From Rubrivivax sp. (GTDB lineage: Bacteria; Pseudomonadota; Gammaproteobacteria; Burkholderiales; Burkholderiaceae), in the NCBI GenBank assembly GCA_016790225.1, contig JAEUOZ010000052.1:62001-126000 (forward strand): 64,000 nt of DNA. Direction: 5' to 3'. Numbering within the stretch: the first letter of the stretch is position 1; each line of letters begins with the position of its first letter. The position numbers were made by a program, and so were the translations under genes. Positions 38,054 to 49,836 of this stretch are shown here, piece after piece. Below the pieces are notes generated by a model. It had not been told where the DNA came from. It ran no database searches and worked only from the letters and a program-made list of their open reading frames with translations.

Positions 38054-38084
38054 ATCATAGGCCAAAGGCTGGATGTACGTACAG
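38054..38084 (-). promoter_or_regulatory. recA promoter with LexA (SOS) box
   Basis: On the minus strand CTGTACGTACATCCAG (38069-38084) matches the CTGT-N8-ACAG LexA consensus except for one base in the second half-site. A TATGAT hexamer (38054-38059) lies just downstream as a -10, which places the LexA box over the -35 region, the usual repression layout. The -35 itself is weak. Confidence 0.75.
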
Positions 38085-38223
38085 CCCTTTGTGGTGCGCG
38101 TGGGGGTAACTCCCCGGTGGGCACCCGGCCGGGGGCGCGGTTGACGCGGCTCAAGGCTGGCGTCAGGCTGCTGCCTAGAATCCGCACGGCTGCAAGGCCG
38201 CCAGAGCCGCAGGAGACAAGCGA

Positions 38224-38895
<672 letters not shown>

Positions 38896-38920
38896 CGAAG
38901 GTGCAGCGCCGGGCCGCTGC

Positions 38921-40438
38921 GTGATCCGCCGCCACCACACCGAGCAGCGTTCGCTGTTCGGCGAGATCCTCGACTGGATGCTCGCGCCGCTGCTGCTGCT
39001 GTGGCCGACCAGCGTGGGCCTGACCTGGGTGGTGGCGCAGGCCATCGCCAACGGCCCCTACGACCGCGAGCTGGCCGACGTGGTGCAGGCGCTGGCGCGC
39101 CAGAGCTCGGCCGCGGTGGCCGAGGGCCAGCACCCGGCGGTGGCGCGGCGCCGCGAGCTCGAACGCACGATGGCCGCCTTCAACCGCGGCAGCAGCGGCG
39201 ACCCCGAGGAAGACAGCACCACCTTCCAGGTGCTGGGCGCGCGCGGCGAGCTGGTGGCCGGCGACCCGCGCCTGAGCGTGCCACCCGAGGAGTTCCGCCC
39301 CAGCAGCGGCGTGCGCTTCCGCGACGACGTGCTGGCCGATGAGCCGGTGCGCGTGGCCTGGATGCGGCTGCCCGGCACCGGCGCTGGCAGCGACGAAGGC
39401 GAGGCCGTGGTGCAGGTGGCCGAGACGCTGGGCAAACGCTCGCGCCTGGCCACCGAGATCATCAAGGGCGTGATCCTGCCGCAGTTCGTGATCCTGCCGC
39501 TGGCGGTGCTGCTGGTGTGGCTGGCGCTCGCGCGTGGCGTCAAGCCGCTGGCGGAGGTGCAGCAGACGATCCGCGAGCGCGAGAACACCGACCTCTCGCC
39601 GATACCCACCGGCGACGTGCCCGACGAGGTGGTGCCGCTGGTCGATGCCATCAACGACCTGCTGGGCCGGCTGGACAAGTCCATCGCCGCGCAGCGCCAC
39701 TTCCTGGCCGACGCCGCGCACCAGCTGAAGACGCCGCTGGCGGGCCTGCGCATGCAGGCCGAGCTGGCCGCGCGCGAGATCGACAGCGGCCGCGGCGACC
39801 CGGCCTCGATGAAGCAGAGCCTGCGCCAGATCGCCGTCAGCTGCCAGCGCGCCGCGCGCATGGTCAACCAGCTGCTGGCCATGGCGCGTGCCGAAGACCC
39901 CGGCCAGGCGATGCGCATGGTGCCGGTGGACCTGGCGGCGGTGGTGCGCGCCGCCGTGCGCGACTTCGTGCCGCGTGCGCTGGAAAAGCGCATCGACCTC
40001 GGCTACGAAGGCCCCGAGGCCGGCGAGGGCCCGCGCCTGAAGGGCGAGCCGGTGCTGCTGGGCGAGGTGGTGCGCAACCTGGTGGACAACGCGTTGCAGT
40101 ACACGCCGCGTGGTGGCACCGTCACCGCGCGTGTGCTGCCCGACCCCTTCGGCCAGGTGACGGTGCTGCAGGTGGAGGACACCGGCCCCGGCATCCCGCC
40201 GGGCGAGCGCGAGGCCGTGTTCAGGCCCTTCTACCGCGCGCTCGGCACCGAGGTCGAAGGCAGCGGGCTCGGCCTGGCCATCGTGCAGGAGATCGTGCGC
40301 CACCACGGCGGCGAGATCACGGTGGGGGACGCGCGGCCACGCACATCGGATGGAAGCCCACACCCGCCGGGCGCGCTGTTCACGGTGCGGCTGCCGCTCA
40401 ACTCTGCATCAGCCGGCGACTCCGTGCCACCGACATGA
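38921..40438 (+). CDS. Sensor histidine kinase (TctE-like)
   Basis: 505 residues from GTG 38921. Two membrane helices (about 20-42 and 182-205) enclose a periplasmic domain of about 140 residues. A HAMP-like linker, the DHp helix with ADAAHQLKTPLAGL, N-box NLVDNALQYTP, G1 VEDTGPGIPP and G2 GSGLGLAIV follow. The N-terminus (LFGEILDWMLAPLLLLWP) resembles TctE tricarboxylate sensors, but the ligand is unknown. The GTG overlaps the end of a ten-codon ATG mini-ORF (38892-38924). The last 41 bases overlap rodA tail to tail. Confidence 0.93.
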   Translation: MIRRHHTEQRSLFGEILDWMLAPLLLLWPTSVGLTWVVAQAIANGPYDRELADVVQALARQSSAAVAEGQHPAVARRRELERTMAAFNRGSSGDPEEDSTTFQVLGARGELVAGDPRLSVPPEEFRPSSGVRFRDDVLADEPVRVAWMRLPGTGAGSDEGEAVVQVAETLGKRSRLATEIIKGVILPQFVILPLAVLLVWLALARGVKPLAEVQQTIRERENTDLSPIPTGDVPDEVVPLVDAINDLLGRLDKSIAAQRHFLADAAHQLKTPLAGLRMQAELAAREIDSGRGDPASMKQSLRQIAVSCQRAARMVNQLLAMARAEDPGQAMRMVPVDLAAVVRAAVRDFVPRALEKRIDLGYEGPEAGEGPRLKGEPVLLGEVVRNLVDNALQYTPRGGTVTARVLPDPFGQVTVLQVEDTGPGIPPGEREAVFRPFYRALGTEVEGSGLGLAIVQEIVRHHGGEITVGDARPRTSDGSPHPPGALFTVRLPLNSASAGDSVPPT

Positions 40439-41558
40439 GGATGCCAAGCCCGAGCCCGAGCGTGACCATGGCCGTGCCGCCGTAGCTCACGAAGGGCAGC
40501 GGCACGCCCACCACGGGCAGGATGCCGCTGACCATGCCCATGTTGACGAAGGCGTAGGTGAAGAAGCTCAGCGTGATCGCGCCGGCGAGCAGCCGCGAGA
40601 ACACGGTAGGCGCCTCACCCGCGATCATGAGCCCGCGGATGATGAGGAAGATGAAGGTGCCGAGCAGGATCACCACGCCCACCAGGCCGAACTCTTCGCA
40701 GAAGGCCGCGAAGATGAAGTCGGTCGTGCGCTCGGGGATGAACTCCAGGTGGGTCTGCGTGCCGGCCATGAAGCCCTTGCCGGTCAGGCCGCCGGAGCCG
40801 ATGGCGATCATGCCCTGGATGATGTGGAAGCCCTTGCCCAGCGGATCCTTGCTCGGATCCAGCAGGGTGCAGATGCGGTGGCGCTGGTATTCGCGAAGCA
40901 AGGGCCAGTCCACTTCGGGCTGGCACAGCGTGGGCTCGCTGATCACCAGTGCGATCACGCCGACCGTCGCCAGCACCACCACCGGCGCGATCAGCATCCA
41001 GCTCAGGCCGGCAAAGAACATCACGTAAAGGCCCGCGCTGAGGATCAGCAGGCCAGTGCCCAGATCAGGCTGCTTGATGACCATCGCCACGGGGATCAGC
41101 AGGATGATCGCTGCCAGCGCGAAGTCGCTTGTCCGCAGGTGGCCTTCGCGTTTCTGAAACCACCAGGCCAGCATCAGCGGCACGGCGATCTTCAGGATTT
41201 CGCTGGGCTGGATCACGAGCCCTCCCACGCTGAGCCAGCGTGTCGCGCCCTTCTTCGTGATGCCGAAGATCGCGGTGGCCACCAGCAGGGCGATCCCCAG
41301 CACGTACAGCGGCACGGCCAGGGCCATCAGCTTCTGCGGGGGCAGCTGCGCCACGAGGAACATGACGATGAAGGCCAGCAGCATGTTGCGCGCATGGCCG
41401 ACAAAGCGCGTGCCATGGTCGAAGCCCGCCGAATACATGGTGACCAGGCCGATGATCGCCAGCACGGCGATGGCCGCGGCCAGGGGCCCGTCAAAGCCCT
41501 TGAACACGGGCTGTATGCGCTGCCACAGCGACGGACGGTCGAAGACGCTGTTGATCAT
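40398..41558 (-). CDS. rodA: Rod-shape SEDS glycosyltransferase RodA
   Basis: 386 residues, ten membrane helices of the SEDS family: GVALVIQPSEILKIAVP-type block (GGLVIQPSEILKIA), QPDLGTGLL, ERTTDFIFAAFCEEFGL and the C-terminal PFVSYGGTAMV. It polymerises glycan strands for cell elongation with PBP2. The ATG overlaps the mrdA stop (ATGA, 41555-41558). It is the last gene of mreB-mreC-mreD-mrdA-rodA and overlaps the convergent sensor kinase gene by 41 bases. Confidence 0.96.
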   Translation of the reverse strand: MINSVFDRPSLWQRIQPVFKGFDGPLAAAIAVLAIIGLVTMYSAGFDHGTRFVGHARNMLLAFIVMFLVAQLPPQKLMALAVPLYVLGIALLVATAIFGITKKGATRWLSVGGLVIQPSEILKIAVPLMLAWWFQKREGHLRTSDFALAAIILLIPVAMVIKQPDLGTGLLILSAGLYVMFFAGLSWMLIAPVVVLATVGVIALVISEPTLCQPEVDWPLLREYQRHRICTLLDPSKDPLGKGFHIIQGMIAIGSGGLTGKGFMAGTQTHLEFIPERTTDFIFAAFCEEFGLVGVVILLGTFIFLIIRGLMIAGEAPTVFSRLLAGAITLSFFTYAFVNMGMVSGILPVVGVPLPFVSYGGTAMVTLGLGLGILMSVARSRRLMQS

Positions 41559-43522
41559 GGCGGGGTGACCGGCACGCTGCCGGGCAGCGCGATGTCCGCG
41601 GCGCGACGGGCCTCGCCGGTGGGTGCCGAGGACTTGCCCACGCGTGTGAGCGCGATGTCCTCTTCGCTCGGGTACTTGCCCATCAGCAGGTAATCGAACA
41701 CGCGGCGTGCGATCGGCGCCGCAGCCTCGGCCCCGAAACCGGCGTTCTCGACGATCACGGCCAGCGCCACGCTCGGCTGATCCACCGGAGCCATGGCGAT
41801 GTACCAGGAGTGGTCGCGCTTGTGTTCTTCCATCTTGGCTGCGTTGTACTTCTCGCCGCGACCGATGCCCACGGCCTGCGCCGTGCCGGTCTTGCCGCCG
41901 CTCAGGTAGCCCGCGCCGGCAAACACCCGCGTGGACGTGCCTTCCTGCGTGACGCCCTGCAGCGCGCGCTTGATGAGCTCCACATGCTCGGCCTGGAGAG
42001 CCAGGGGTGGCAGGGCGTCGCTGGCGACGCGGCGGCGCTGGTGCGTCACCACGTCCTCGATCTCGCGCACCAGGCGCGGCTTGAAGCGCTGGCCACCGGC
42101 AACCAGAGTGGCGGTCGCGCTGGCCATCTGCAAGGCGGTGAAGTTGTTGTAGCCCTGCCCGATGCCCAGCGAGATGGTCTCGCCGGCGTACCACCGCTGC
42201 TCTTCGGGCCGCTTGTAGGCACGGCGTTTCCACTCGGTGGACGGCAGTACGCCGGTGACCTCGTTTTCCATGTCGATCCCGGTCTTCACGCCGAAGCCGA
42301 AGGGCTGCAGCTGGGCGTGCATCAGGTCCACGCCCATCTCGTTGGCCAGCGAGTAGTAGTAGACGTTGCTGGACTTGACGATCGAGCGGACCATGTCCAC
42401 CGGACCCAGGCCGTGGTCGCCATGGCTGCGGAACACATGGTTGCCGAAAGGAAACGTGCCCCCGTCGTAGATGACGGTACCGGCTGCGCGCTTGCCCGAG
42501 TTCAGCGCGGCCATCGCCATGAAGGGCTTGAAGGTGGAGCCTGGCGGATAGGTGCCGCGCAGCGCCCGGTTCAGCAGGGGCTTGTCGACGCTCTCGTTGA
42601 GTTCGCGCCAGCTTTCGGCGTCGATGCCATCGACGAACAGGTTGGGGTCGAAGGTGGGCATGCTGACGAAGGCCAGCACCTCGCCGCTGCGCGGATCGAT
42701 GGCCACCAGCGCGCCGCGCCGGTCGCCGAAGAGCTGCTCCACCAGAAACTGCAGCCGGATGTCCACTGAGAGCACCAGTTTGTTCCCCGGCGTGGCGGGG
42801 TGGCTGCGCAGGCGGCGCACGGCGCGCCCGCCTGCGCTGGTCTCGATCTCCTCGAAGCCGGTGGTGCCGTGCAGCTCTTCTTCGTAGGCCTGCTCCAGGC
42901 CGAGCTTGCCGATGTATTCCGTGCCTTTGTAGTTGGCCTGCTTGTCTTCCGGCCAGTCCTCCATGGCCGCCTTCTCGTACTGGTTCACGCGGCCGATGTA
43001 GCCCAGCAGGTGGCTGCCGGTCTCGCCCAGCGGATAGCTTCTGAACAGGCGGGCCTTGACCTCCACACCGGGAAACTGGAAGCGCCGCGCCGTGAACCGG
43101 GCCACTTCCTCGTCGCTCAGCTTGGTGCGGATCGGCAAGGTCTCCGCACCCTTCATCTCTTCCTGCAGCCGCTTGAAGCGGCGCCGATCGCGGTTGCTGA
43201 TGTCGACGACGGACGACAGCTCCTGAATCAGCGCTTCCAGCTCTGCCGCGCTGCGCCGGGGCGAGATCTCGAGCGTGTAGGCCGAGTAGTTGTTGGCCAG
43301 CACCACGCCGTTGCGATCGACGATCAGGCCGCGGTTGGGCACCACGGGCACGACGGCGATCCGGTTGGCCTCGGCCTGCAGGGCCAGTTCATCGTGGCGC
43401 AGCACCTGGAGGTAGACCATGCGCGCCGCGATCAGGCCAAAGCCGATCAGCACGAAGGCCGCCGCCGCCAGCAGGCGGCCGCGGAATCGATCGAGTTCCT
43501 GTTCGAGGTTCTTCAGCTCCAT
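41555..43522 (-). CDS. mrdA: Penicillin-binding protein 2 (elongasome transpeptidase)
   Basis: 655 residues. One N-terminal anchor helix (16-38), a pedestal domain (PNRGLIVDRNGVVLANN) and a transpeptidase domain with STFK (PPGSTFKPF), SSN (VKSSNVYYYS) and KTG (GGKTGTAQ). It cross-links peptidoglycan in the lateral wall together with RodA and MreCD. ATG 43522 (MELKNLEQ) is the natural start. It is 11 bases after mreD and coupled to rodA. Confidence 0.96.
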   Translation of the reverse strand: MELKNLEQELDRFRGRLLAAAAFVLIGFGLIAARMVYLQVLRHDELALQAEANRIAVVPVVPNRGLIVDRNGVVLANNYSAYTLEISPRRSAAELEALIQELSSVVDISNRDRRRFKRLQEEMKGAETLPIRTKLSDEEVARFTARRFQFPGVEVKARLFRSYPLGETGSHLLGYIGRVNQYEKAAMEDWPEDKQANYKGTEYIGKLGLEQAYEEELHGTTGFEEIETSAGGRAVRRLRSHPATPGNKLVLSVDIRLQFLVEQLFGDRRGALVAIDPRSGEVLAFVSMPTFDPNLFVDGIDAESWRELNESVDKPLLNRALRGTYPPGSTFKPFMAMAALNSGKRAAGTVIYDGGTFPFGNHVFRSHGDHGLGPVDMVRSIVKSSNVYYYSLANEMGVDLMHAQLQPFGFGVKTGIDMENEVTGVLPSTEWKRRAYKRPEEQRWYAGETISLGIGQGYNNFTALQMASATATLVAGGQRFKPRLVREIEDVVTHQRRRVASDALPPLALQAEHVELIKRALQGVTQEGTSTRVFAGAGYLSGGKTGTAQAVGIGRGEKYNAAKMEEHKRDHSWYIAMAPVDQPSVALAVIVENAGFGAEAAAPIARRVFDYLLMGKYPSEEDIALTRVGKSSAPTGEARRAADIALPGSVPVTPP

Positions 43523-43533
43523 GGCTGCAATCC

Positions 43534-44055
43534 CTACAGCGGCCGGGTTTCGTCCGGATCGGGCGGGCGCCGTTGAGGGGCGAGCAACAGGATAGTCGCC
43601 AACGGCCACAGCATGGCCTCGAACAGGGGGGCCAGCAACAGGCTCCAACCCGGAAACATCCCGCCGACGGCCATGCGCGCCAGCAAGGAGGCCAGCTTGG
43701 CCAGCAGCAGCAGCGGAAAGACCTGAACCGCCTGCGCGAGGGGCCCGAACCAGAGCAGCCGGCGGTGGATGGCGATCGCGCCGAAGCTCAGCAGGGTGTA
43801 GGACAGCGCGTGCTGGCCCAGGCGCGCGCCCTCGTGCACGTCCATCAGGAGACCGCAGAAAAAGGCAATGCCCACGCCGACGCGGCGCGGCTGGTGCACG
43901 GCCCAGAAGACCAGCGTCAAGGCAAGCAGATCCGGCATCGCCGGCACGCGCCCCATGGGCAGCAGGTTGAAGCCGAAGGCCAGCAACAGGGAAACCGCCA
44001 CGAAGACCGGGTTGACCGGCAGCAGCAGCTGATCGTTGCTCTGGGGCAGGATCAT
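43534..44055 (-). CDS. mreD: Rod shape-determining protein MreD
   Basis: 173 residues, five or six membrane helices: FVAVSLLLAFGFNLLPMG, PDLLALTLVFW, GIAFFCGLLMDVHEGARLGQHALSY (the conserved GLLxD region) and a C-terminal MLWPLATILLLAPQRR. It is an inner-membrane partner of MreC and PBP2. Its place between mreC and mrdA confirms the call. Confidence 0.94.
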   Translation of the reverse strand: MILPQSNDQLLLPVNPVFVAVSLLLAFGFNLLPMGRVPAMPDLLALTLVFWAVHQPRRVGVGIAFFCGLLMDVHEGARLGQHALSYTLLSFGAIAIHRRLLWFGPLAQAVQVFPLLLLAKLASLLARMAVGGMFPGWSLLLAPLFEAMLWPLATILLLAPQRRPPDPDETRPL

Positions 44056-44085
44056 CGGGTTTCCTGGGTGGCGGCGCCGCGTGGC

Positions 44086-45021
44086 TCAGCGGATCAGCGC
44101 GCGTGGCACGCGCCCGGGGGCCTGCACCGCGGCAGCCGGCGCTTCCGGGCGGGGCGGCAGCTGCGTCGCGGTGGGGTCCAGCACCATGACATGGCGCACC
44201 GCGTCCGGAGAGGCCACGGGCAGCAGCAGGATGCGCGCGAAGCCGCTGTCGGCACGGCGCTCGACGCTCACGACGCGGGCTACCGGAAGCCCCGCCGGAT
44301 AGACCCCGTCGATGCCGCTCGTCACCAGCGCATCGCCGACCTGCACGTCGGCATTGCCGGCCATGAAGCGCAGCTCCAGCTGCGGATTGGAGCCACCGCC
44401 GGCGCCGCCCGCGGCGGCGCTGCGCTGCTGCGTTCGGGTGTTGAGCACGGGGATCGCCGCGTCGCGGTCGGTCAGCAGGGTTACCTCGGCGCTCAGCGGA
44501 TAGACGCGGGTGACCTGGCCCAGCAGGCCGATCTCGTTGATCACCGGAGAACCGAGGAGCACCGATTGCGTGGCGCCGCGGTCGATGTAGACCTTGCGCG
44601 AGTACGGATCCGAGGCCTCATACATGACTTCCGCGGCCTGCGAGCGCACGCTGAGCGCCGATCGCAGATCCAGGAGCGCGCGCAGGCGCTGGTTTTCAAC
44701 GGCCAGCTGATCCGCCGCGGCCGCGCGATCGGATTGCCGCACCAGCGCAGCGCGCGCCTCGCGCTCGCCGCGCAGCGCGCCTTGCAGGCCGGCCAGGTAG
44801 GCGCTGGCGTCCTGCCCCAGCTGCACCGGCACCTGCAGCCCGCGCTGCACCGGCAGCAGCGCGGTGGCGATCGTCGAGCGCAGCGGCTCGACAAAGCCGA
44901 AGCGGCTGTCCGACACCATCAGGAAGACCGCCAGCGCCGAAAAGAAGACCAGCTTCGTCAGTGCCGAGGTGCCCTGACGGAAGAACGGTGGCGGCGTGCG
45001 CTCCAGGGTCCCCAGGTGCAT
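44086..45021 (-). CDS. mreC: Rod shape-determining protein MreC
   Basis: 311 residues: a short cytoplasmic start, one membrane helix (LVFFSALAVFLMVSD), a coiled coil (about 55-110, QSDRAAAADQLAVENQRLRALL) and two beta-barrel domains (RATSQSVLLGSPVIN-like; DVQVGDALVTSGIDGVYPAGLPVARV). It organises the elongasome in the periplasm. An Ala/Gly insert (QQRSAAAGGAGGGSN) in the barrel is unusual low-complexity sequence. Confidence 0.95.
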   Translation of the reverse strand: MHLGTLERTPPPFFRQGTSALTKLVFFSALAVFLMVSDSRFGFVEPLRSTIATALLPVQRGLQVPVQLGQDASAYLAGLQGALRGEREARAALVRQSDRAAAADQLAVENQRLRALLDLRSALSVRSQAAEVMYEASDPYSRKVYIDRGATQSVLLGSPVINEIGLLGQVTRVYPLSAEVTLLTDRDAAIPVLNTRTQQRSAAAGGAGGGSNPQLELRFMAGNADVQVGDALVTSGIDGVYPAGLPVARVVSVERRADSGFARILLLPVASPDAVRHVMVLDPTATQLPPRPEAPAAAVQAPGRVPRALIR

Positions 45022-45042
45022 GGGGCTTGCGGCCGGCCGGCC

Positions 45043-46461
<1,419 letters not shown>

Positions 46462-46761
46462 ATGGCCTTGACCCCTCAGGATGTGCAGCGCATCGCCCAG
46501 CTGGCGCGGCTGCAGCTGCAGGCCGACGAATCGGCCCTGATGCTCGATCAGCTCAACAGCTTCTTCCACATCGTCGATCAGATGCAGTCGGTGGACACGC
46601 GGGGCGTGGAGCCCCTGTACACACCGCTGTCCGCCGTCGCGGCGGTTTCGCTGCGCCTGCGCGAGGACGCGGTCACCGAACCCGACGCGCGCGAAGCCAA
46701 TCAGCGCAGTGCCCCTGCCGTCGAAGACGGCCTGTTTCTCGTGCCCAAGGTGATCGAATGA
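46462..46761 (+). CDS. gatC: Asp-tRNA(Asn)/Glu-tRNA(Gln) amidotransferase subunit C
   Basis: 99 residues with the GatC pattern [40 protein letters not shown] and DVVTE-like [17 protein letters not shown]. It stabilises the GatAB complex that amidates misacylated tRNAs. Start ATG 46462; stop overlaps the gatA start (ATGA at 46758-46761). Confidence 0.95.
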   Translation: MALTPQDVQRIAQLARLQLQADESALMLDQLNSFFHIVDQMQSVDTRGVEPLYTPLSAVAAVSLRLREDAVTEPDAREANQRSAPAVEDGLFLVPKVIE

Positions 46762-48272
46762 GCGCGCCGCTGTGGAGCCGTGACGACAGCGTCGCCGGGC
46801 TGTCCGGGCAACTGGCGCGTGGCAGCGTGAGTGCCGTGGAGCTGGCGCAGCAGGCGCTGCAACGCGCGCGAGAGCAGGCCTCTCTGGGCGTCTATCTGGC
46901 CATCGACGAGGCGCAGGCGCTGGCCCAGGCGCAGGCGGCGGATGCGCGGCGCGCGTGCGCGCAGGCCGGGCCGCTCACCGGCATTCCGATCGGCCACAAG
47001 GACATCTTCGCCACCGATCATGCGCGCACAGGCTTGCCCACGACCGCGGGCTCGATGATGCTGCAAGGCTATCGCAGCCCCTTTGACGCGACGGTCGTCT
47101 CGCGCCTGGCGCAGGCCGGTGCCGTGACCCTGGGCAAGCTCAACTGCGATGAATTTGCGATGGGCTCGGCCAACGAGAACTCGGCCTTCGGGCCGGTGCA
47201 CAACCCCTGGGATCTGCAGCGCGTGCCGGGCGGCTCTTCGGGTGGCTCCGCCGCTGCAGTGGCTGCCGGCCTGCTGCCCGCGGCGACCGGCACCGACACC
47301 GGCGGCTCGATCCGCCAGCCCGCGAGCTTCTGCGGCATCACCGGCATCAAGCCGACCTACGGCCTGTGCTCACGCTATGGCATGGTGGCCTTCGCGTCCA
47401 GCCTGGATCAGGCCGGCCCCATGGCGCGCAGCGCCGAGGACTGCGCGCTGCTGCTTTCGGCGATGAGCGGCTTCGACGAGCGCGACGCCACCAGCGTGCA
47501 GCGCCCGCCCCAGGACTTTGCCGCCCTGATGCGCCAGCCGCGCGAAGGGGCCGACGCGGCACGGCCGCTGGCCGGCCTGCGCATCGGACTGCCGCGCGAG
47601 TTCTTTCCCGCAGCCCTGGATGCCGATGTCGAAGCCGCGGTGCGCGGCGCGCTGCGCGAGCTGGAGCGGCTGGGCGCCACCCTGGTGGATGTCAGCCTGC
47701 CGCGCACGGAGCTGTCGATCCCGGTGTACTACATCATCGCGCCGGCCGAAGCGAGCTCCAACCTCAGCCGCTTTGACGGCGTGAAGTTCGGCCACCGGGC
47801 GGCGCAGTACGCCGATCTGGCGGACATGTACCGCAAGACGCGCGCGGAAGGCTTCGGCGCCGAGGTCAAGCGCCGCATCATGATCGGCACCTACGTGCTC
47901 AGCCACGGCTACTACGACGCCTACTACCTGCAGGCGCAGAAGCTGCGGCGCATGATCGCCGACGACTTCCAGGCCTGCTTCGGCCAGTGCGACCTGATCG
48001 CCGGGCCGGTGGCGCCCACCGTGGCCTGGCGCCTGGGCGAGCAAGGTGGTGATCCGATGGCGGCCTACCTGGCCGACATCTTCACGCTGCCGGCGAGCCT
48101 GGCCGGCCTGCCCGGCATGAGTGTGCCGGCCGGCTTCGGCGCGGCGGGCATGCCGGTGGGGCTGCAGCTCATCGGCAACTACTTCGCCGAAGGCCAGCTG
48201 CTGCACGCCGCCCACGCGCTGCAGCAGGTCACCGACACCCATCTGCGCCGCCCCGCCCCCCACGCCGGCTGA
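46758..48272 (+). CDS. gatA: Asp-tRNA(Asn)/Glu-tRNA(Gln) amidotransferase subunit A
   Basis: 504 residues, amidase-signature enzyme with Ser-cisSer-Lys machinery: Lys in [12 protein letters not shown], the two serines in [15 protein letters not shown] and [16 protein letters not shown]. It releases ammonia from glutamine for GatB. It is translationally coupled to gatC and 9 bases before gatB. Confidence 0.97.
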   Translation: MSAPLWSRDDSVAGLSGQLARGSVSAVELAQQALQRAREQASLGVYLAIDEAQALAQAQAADARRACAQAGPLTGIPIGHKDIFATDHARTGLPTTAGSMMLQGYRSPFDATVVSRLAQAGAVTLGKLNCDEFAMGSANENSAFGPVHNPWDLQRVPGGSSGGSAAAVAAGLLPAATGTDTGGSIRQPASFCGITGIKPTYGLCSRYGMVAFASSLDQAGPMARSAEDCALLLSAMSGFDERDATSVQRPPQDFAALMRQPREGADAARPLAGLRIGLPREFFPAALDADVEAAVRGALRELERLGATLVDVSLPRTELSIPVYYIIAPAEASSNLSRFDGVKFGHRAAQYADLADMYRKTRAEGFGAEVKRRIMIGTYVLSHGYYDAYYLQAQKLRRMIADDFQACFGQCDLIAGPVAPTVAWRLGEQGGDPMAAYLADIFTLPASLAGLPGMSVPAGFGAAGMPVGLQLIGNYFAEGQLLHAAHALQQVTDTHLRRPAPHAG

Positions 48273-48281
48273 ACCGACACC

Positions 48282-49769
48282 ATGCCCACGCCCAGCCCTC
48301 TCATCCGCGGCTACGAGGTCGTCATCGGCCTGGAGACGCACGCCCAGCTGTCCACGCGCAGCAAGATCTTCAGCGGCGCGGCCACGCAGTTTGGCGCGCC
48401 GCCCAATACGCAGGCCTGCGCGGTGGATCTCGCGCTGCCCGGCACCCTGCCCGTGCTCAACCGCGGCGCGGTGGAGCGAGCCATCCGCTTCGGCCTGGCG
48501 GTGGGCGCGCAGGTCGCGCCGCTGTCGGTCTTTGCGCGCAAGAACTACTTCTATCCCGATCTGCCCAAGGGCTACCAGATCAGCCAGTACGAGGTGCCGG
48601 TGGTGCAAGGCGGCCAGGTGGACTTCCTGCTCGACGGGCGGCCGCGCAGCGTGCGGCTGACGCGCGCGCACCTGGAAGAAGACGCCGGCAAGAGCCTGCA
48701 CGAGGATTACCACGGGCAATCCGGCATCGATCTCAACCGCGCCGGCACGCCCTTGCTGGAGATCGTGACGGAACCCGACATGCGCTCCTCGGCCGAGGCC
48801 ACCGAGTACGCCAAGGCCCTGCACCGGCTGGTGGTCTGGCTGGGCATCTGCGACGGCAACATGCAGGAAGGCAGCTTCCGCTGCGATGCCAATGTCTCGG
48901 TGCGCAAGCCCGGCGCCCCCTTCGGCACCCGGCGCGAGGTGAAGAACCTCAACAGTTTCCGCTTCCTGCAGCAGGCGATCGATTTCGAAGTGCAGTGGCA
49001 GATCGACCGGCTCGAGGATGGCCTGTCGATCGAGCAGGCCACGGTGCTGTTCAACCCGGACACCGGCGAGACGCGGGCGATGCGCAGCAAGGAAGACGCG
49101 CACGACTACCGCTATTTCCCGGATCCCGATCTGCCGCCGCTGGTGATCGAGGGCGCGTGGGTCGATGCGGTGCGGGCCTCGATGCCGGAGCTGCCGGCGG
49201 CGATGGCCGATCGCTTCGTGCGTGAAGACGGCCTGCCGGCTTACGACGCGGCGATGATGACCCAGAGCCTGCCTTTCGCCCGCTTCTACGAGGCGGTGCG
49301 TGAGGTTTGCGGGCAGCCCAAGCTGGCCGCCAACTGGCTGATGGGCGAACTCAGCAAACGGCTGAATGCCGAAGCGCGGGAGATCACCGGCAGCCCGGTG
49401 ACGCCCGCGCAGCTGGCCGCGCTGATCACGCGCGTGGCCGACGGCACGGTGTCCCACAATGGCGCGCGCCAGATCTTCGACGCCCGCTGGACAGCCGGAT
49501 CGGCCTCAGCCGCTGTGGCGGCCGAAGGCGATGCGCGCGCCTCGATCGACGGGCTGATCGAGACCCTGGGCCTGCGCCAGATGAACGACAGCAGCGCGCT
49601 GGAAGCCATCGTCGACGAGGTGCTGGCGGCCAACGCGCGCTCGGTGGAGGAATTCCGCGCCGGCAAGGACAAGGCCTTCAACGCGCTGGTCGGCCAGGTG
49701 ATGAAGGCGAGCAAGGGCAAGGCGAACCCGGCGCAGGCCAGCGAACTGCTGCGGCGCAAGCTGGGCTGA
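48282..49769 (+). CDS. gatB: Asp-tRNA(Asn)/Glu-tRNA(Gln) amidotransferase subunit B
   Basis: 495 residues. Catalytic domain [23 protein letters not shown] and [27 protein letters not shown], then the helical and C-terminal YqeY-like tail ([39 protein letters not shown]) that grips the tRNA. It activates and amidates Glu-tRNA(Gln) or Asp-tRNA(Asn). Last gene of gatCAB. Confidence 0.97.
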   Translation: MPTPSPLIRGYEVVIGLETHAQLSTRSKIFSGAATQFGAPPNTQACAVDLALPGTLPVLNRGAVERAIRFGLAVGAQVAPLSVFARKNYFYPDLPKGYQISQYEVPVVQGGQVDFLLDGRPRSVRLTRAHLEEDAGKSLHEDYHGQSGIDLNRAGTPLLEIVTEPDMRSSAEATEYAKALHRLVVWLGICDGNMQEGSFRCDANVSVRKPGAPFGTRREVKNLNSFRFLQQAIDFEVQWQIDRLEDGLSIEQATVLFNPDTGETRAMRSKEDAHDYRYFPDPDLPPLVIEGAWVDAVRASMPELPAAMADRFVREDGLPAYDAAMMTQSLPFARFYEAVREVCGQPKLAANWLMGELSKRLNAEAREITGSPVTPAQLAALITRVADGTVSHNGARQIFDARWTAGSASAAVAAEGDARASIDGLIETLGLRQMNDSSALEAIVDEVLAANARSVEEFRAGKDKAFNALVGQVMKASKGKANPAQASELLRRKLG

Positions 49770-49779
49770 GCCGCCATCC

Positions 49780-49836
49780 GGGCCGGTTTCGGGGCCGGCT
49801 TCAGGGCCGGTCTCAGGGCTGATTTCAGGGCTTGAG
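49780..49836. repeat. 12-base tandem repeat at a convergent gene end
   Basis: Four units of about 12 bases (GGGCCGGTTTCG, GGGCCGGCTTCA, GGGCCGGTCTCA, GGGCTGATTTCA) run from 49780 to 49827, with a partial fifth. They start 11 bases after the gatB stop and contain the stop codon of the DUF4124 gene (49825-49827). Confidence 0.8.
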
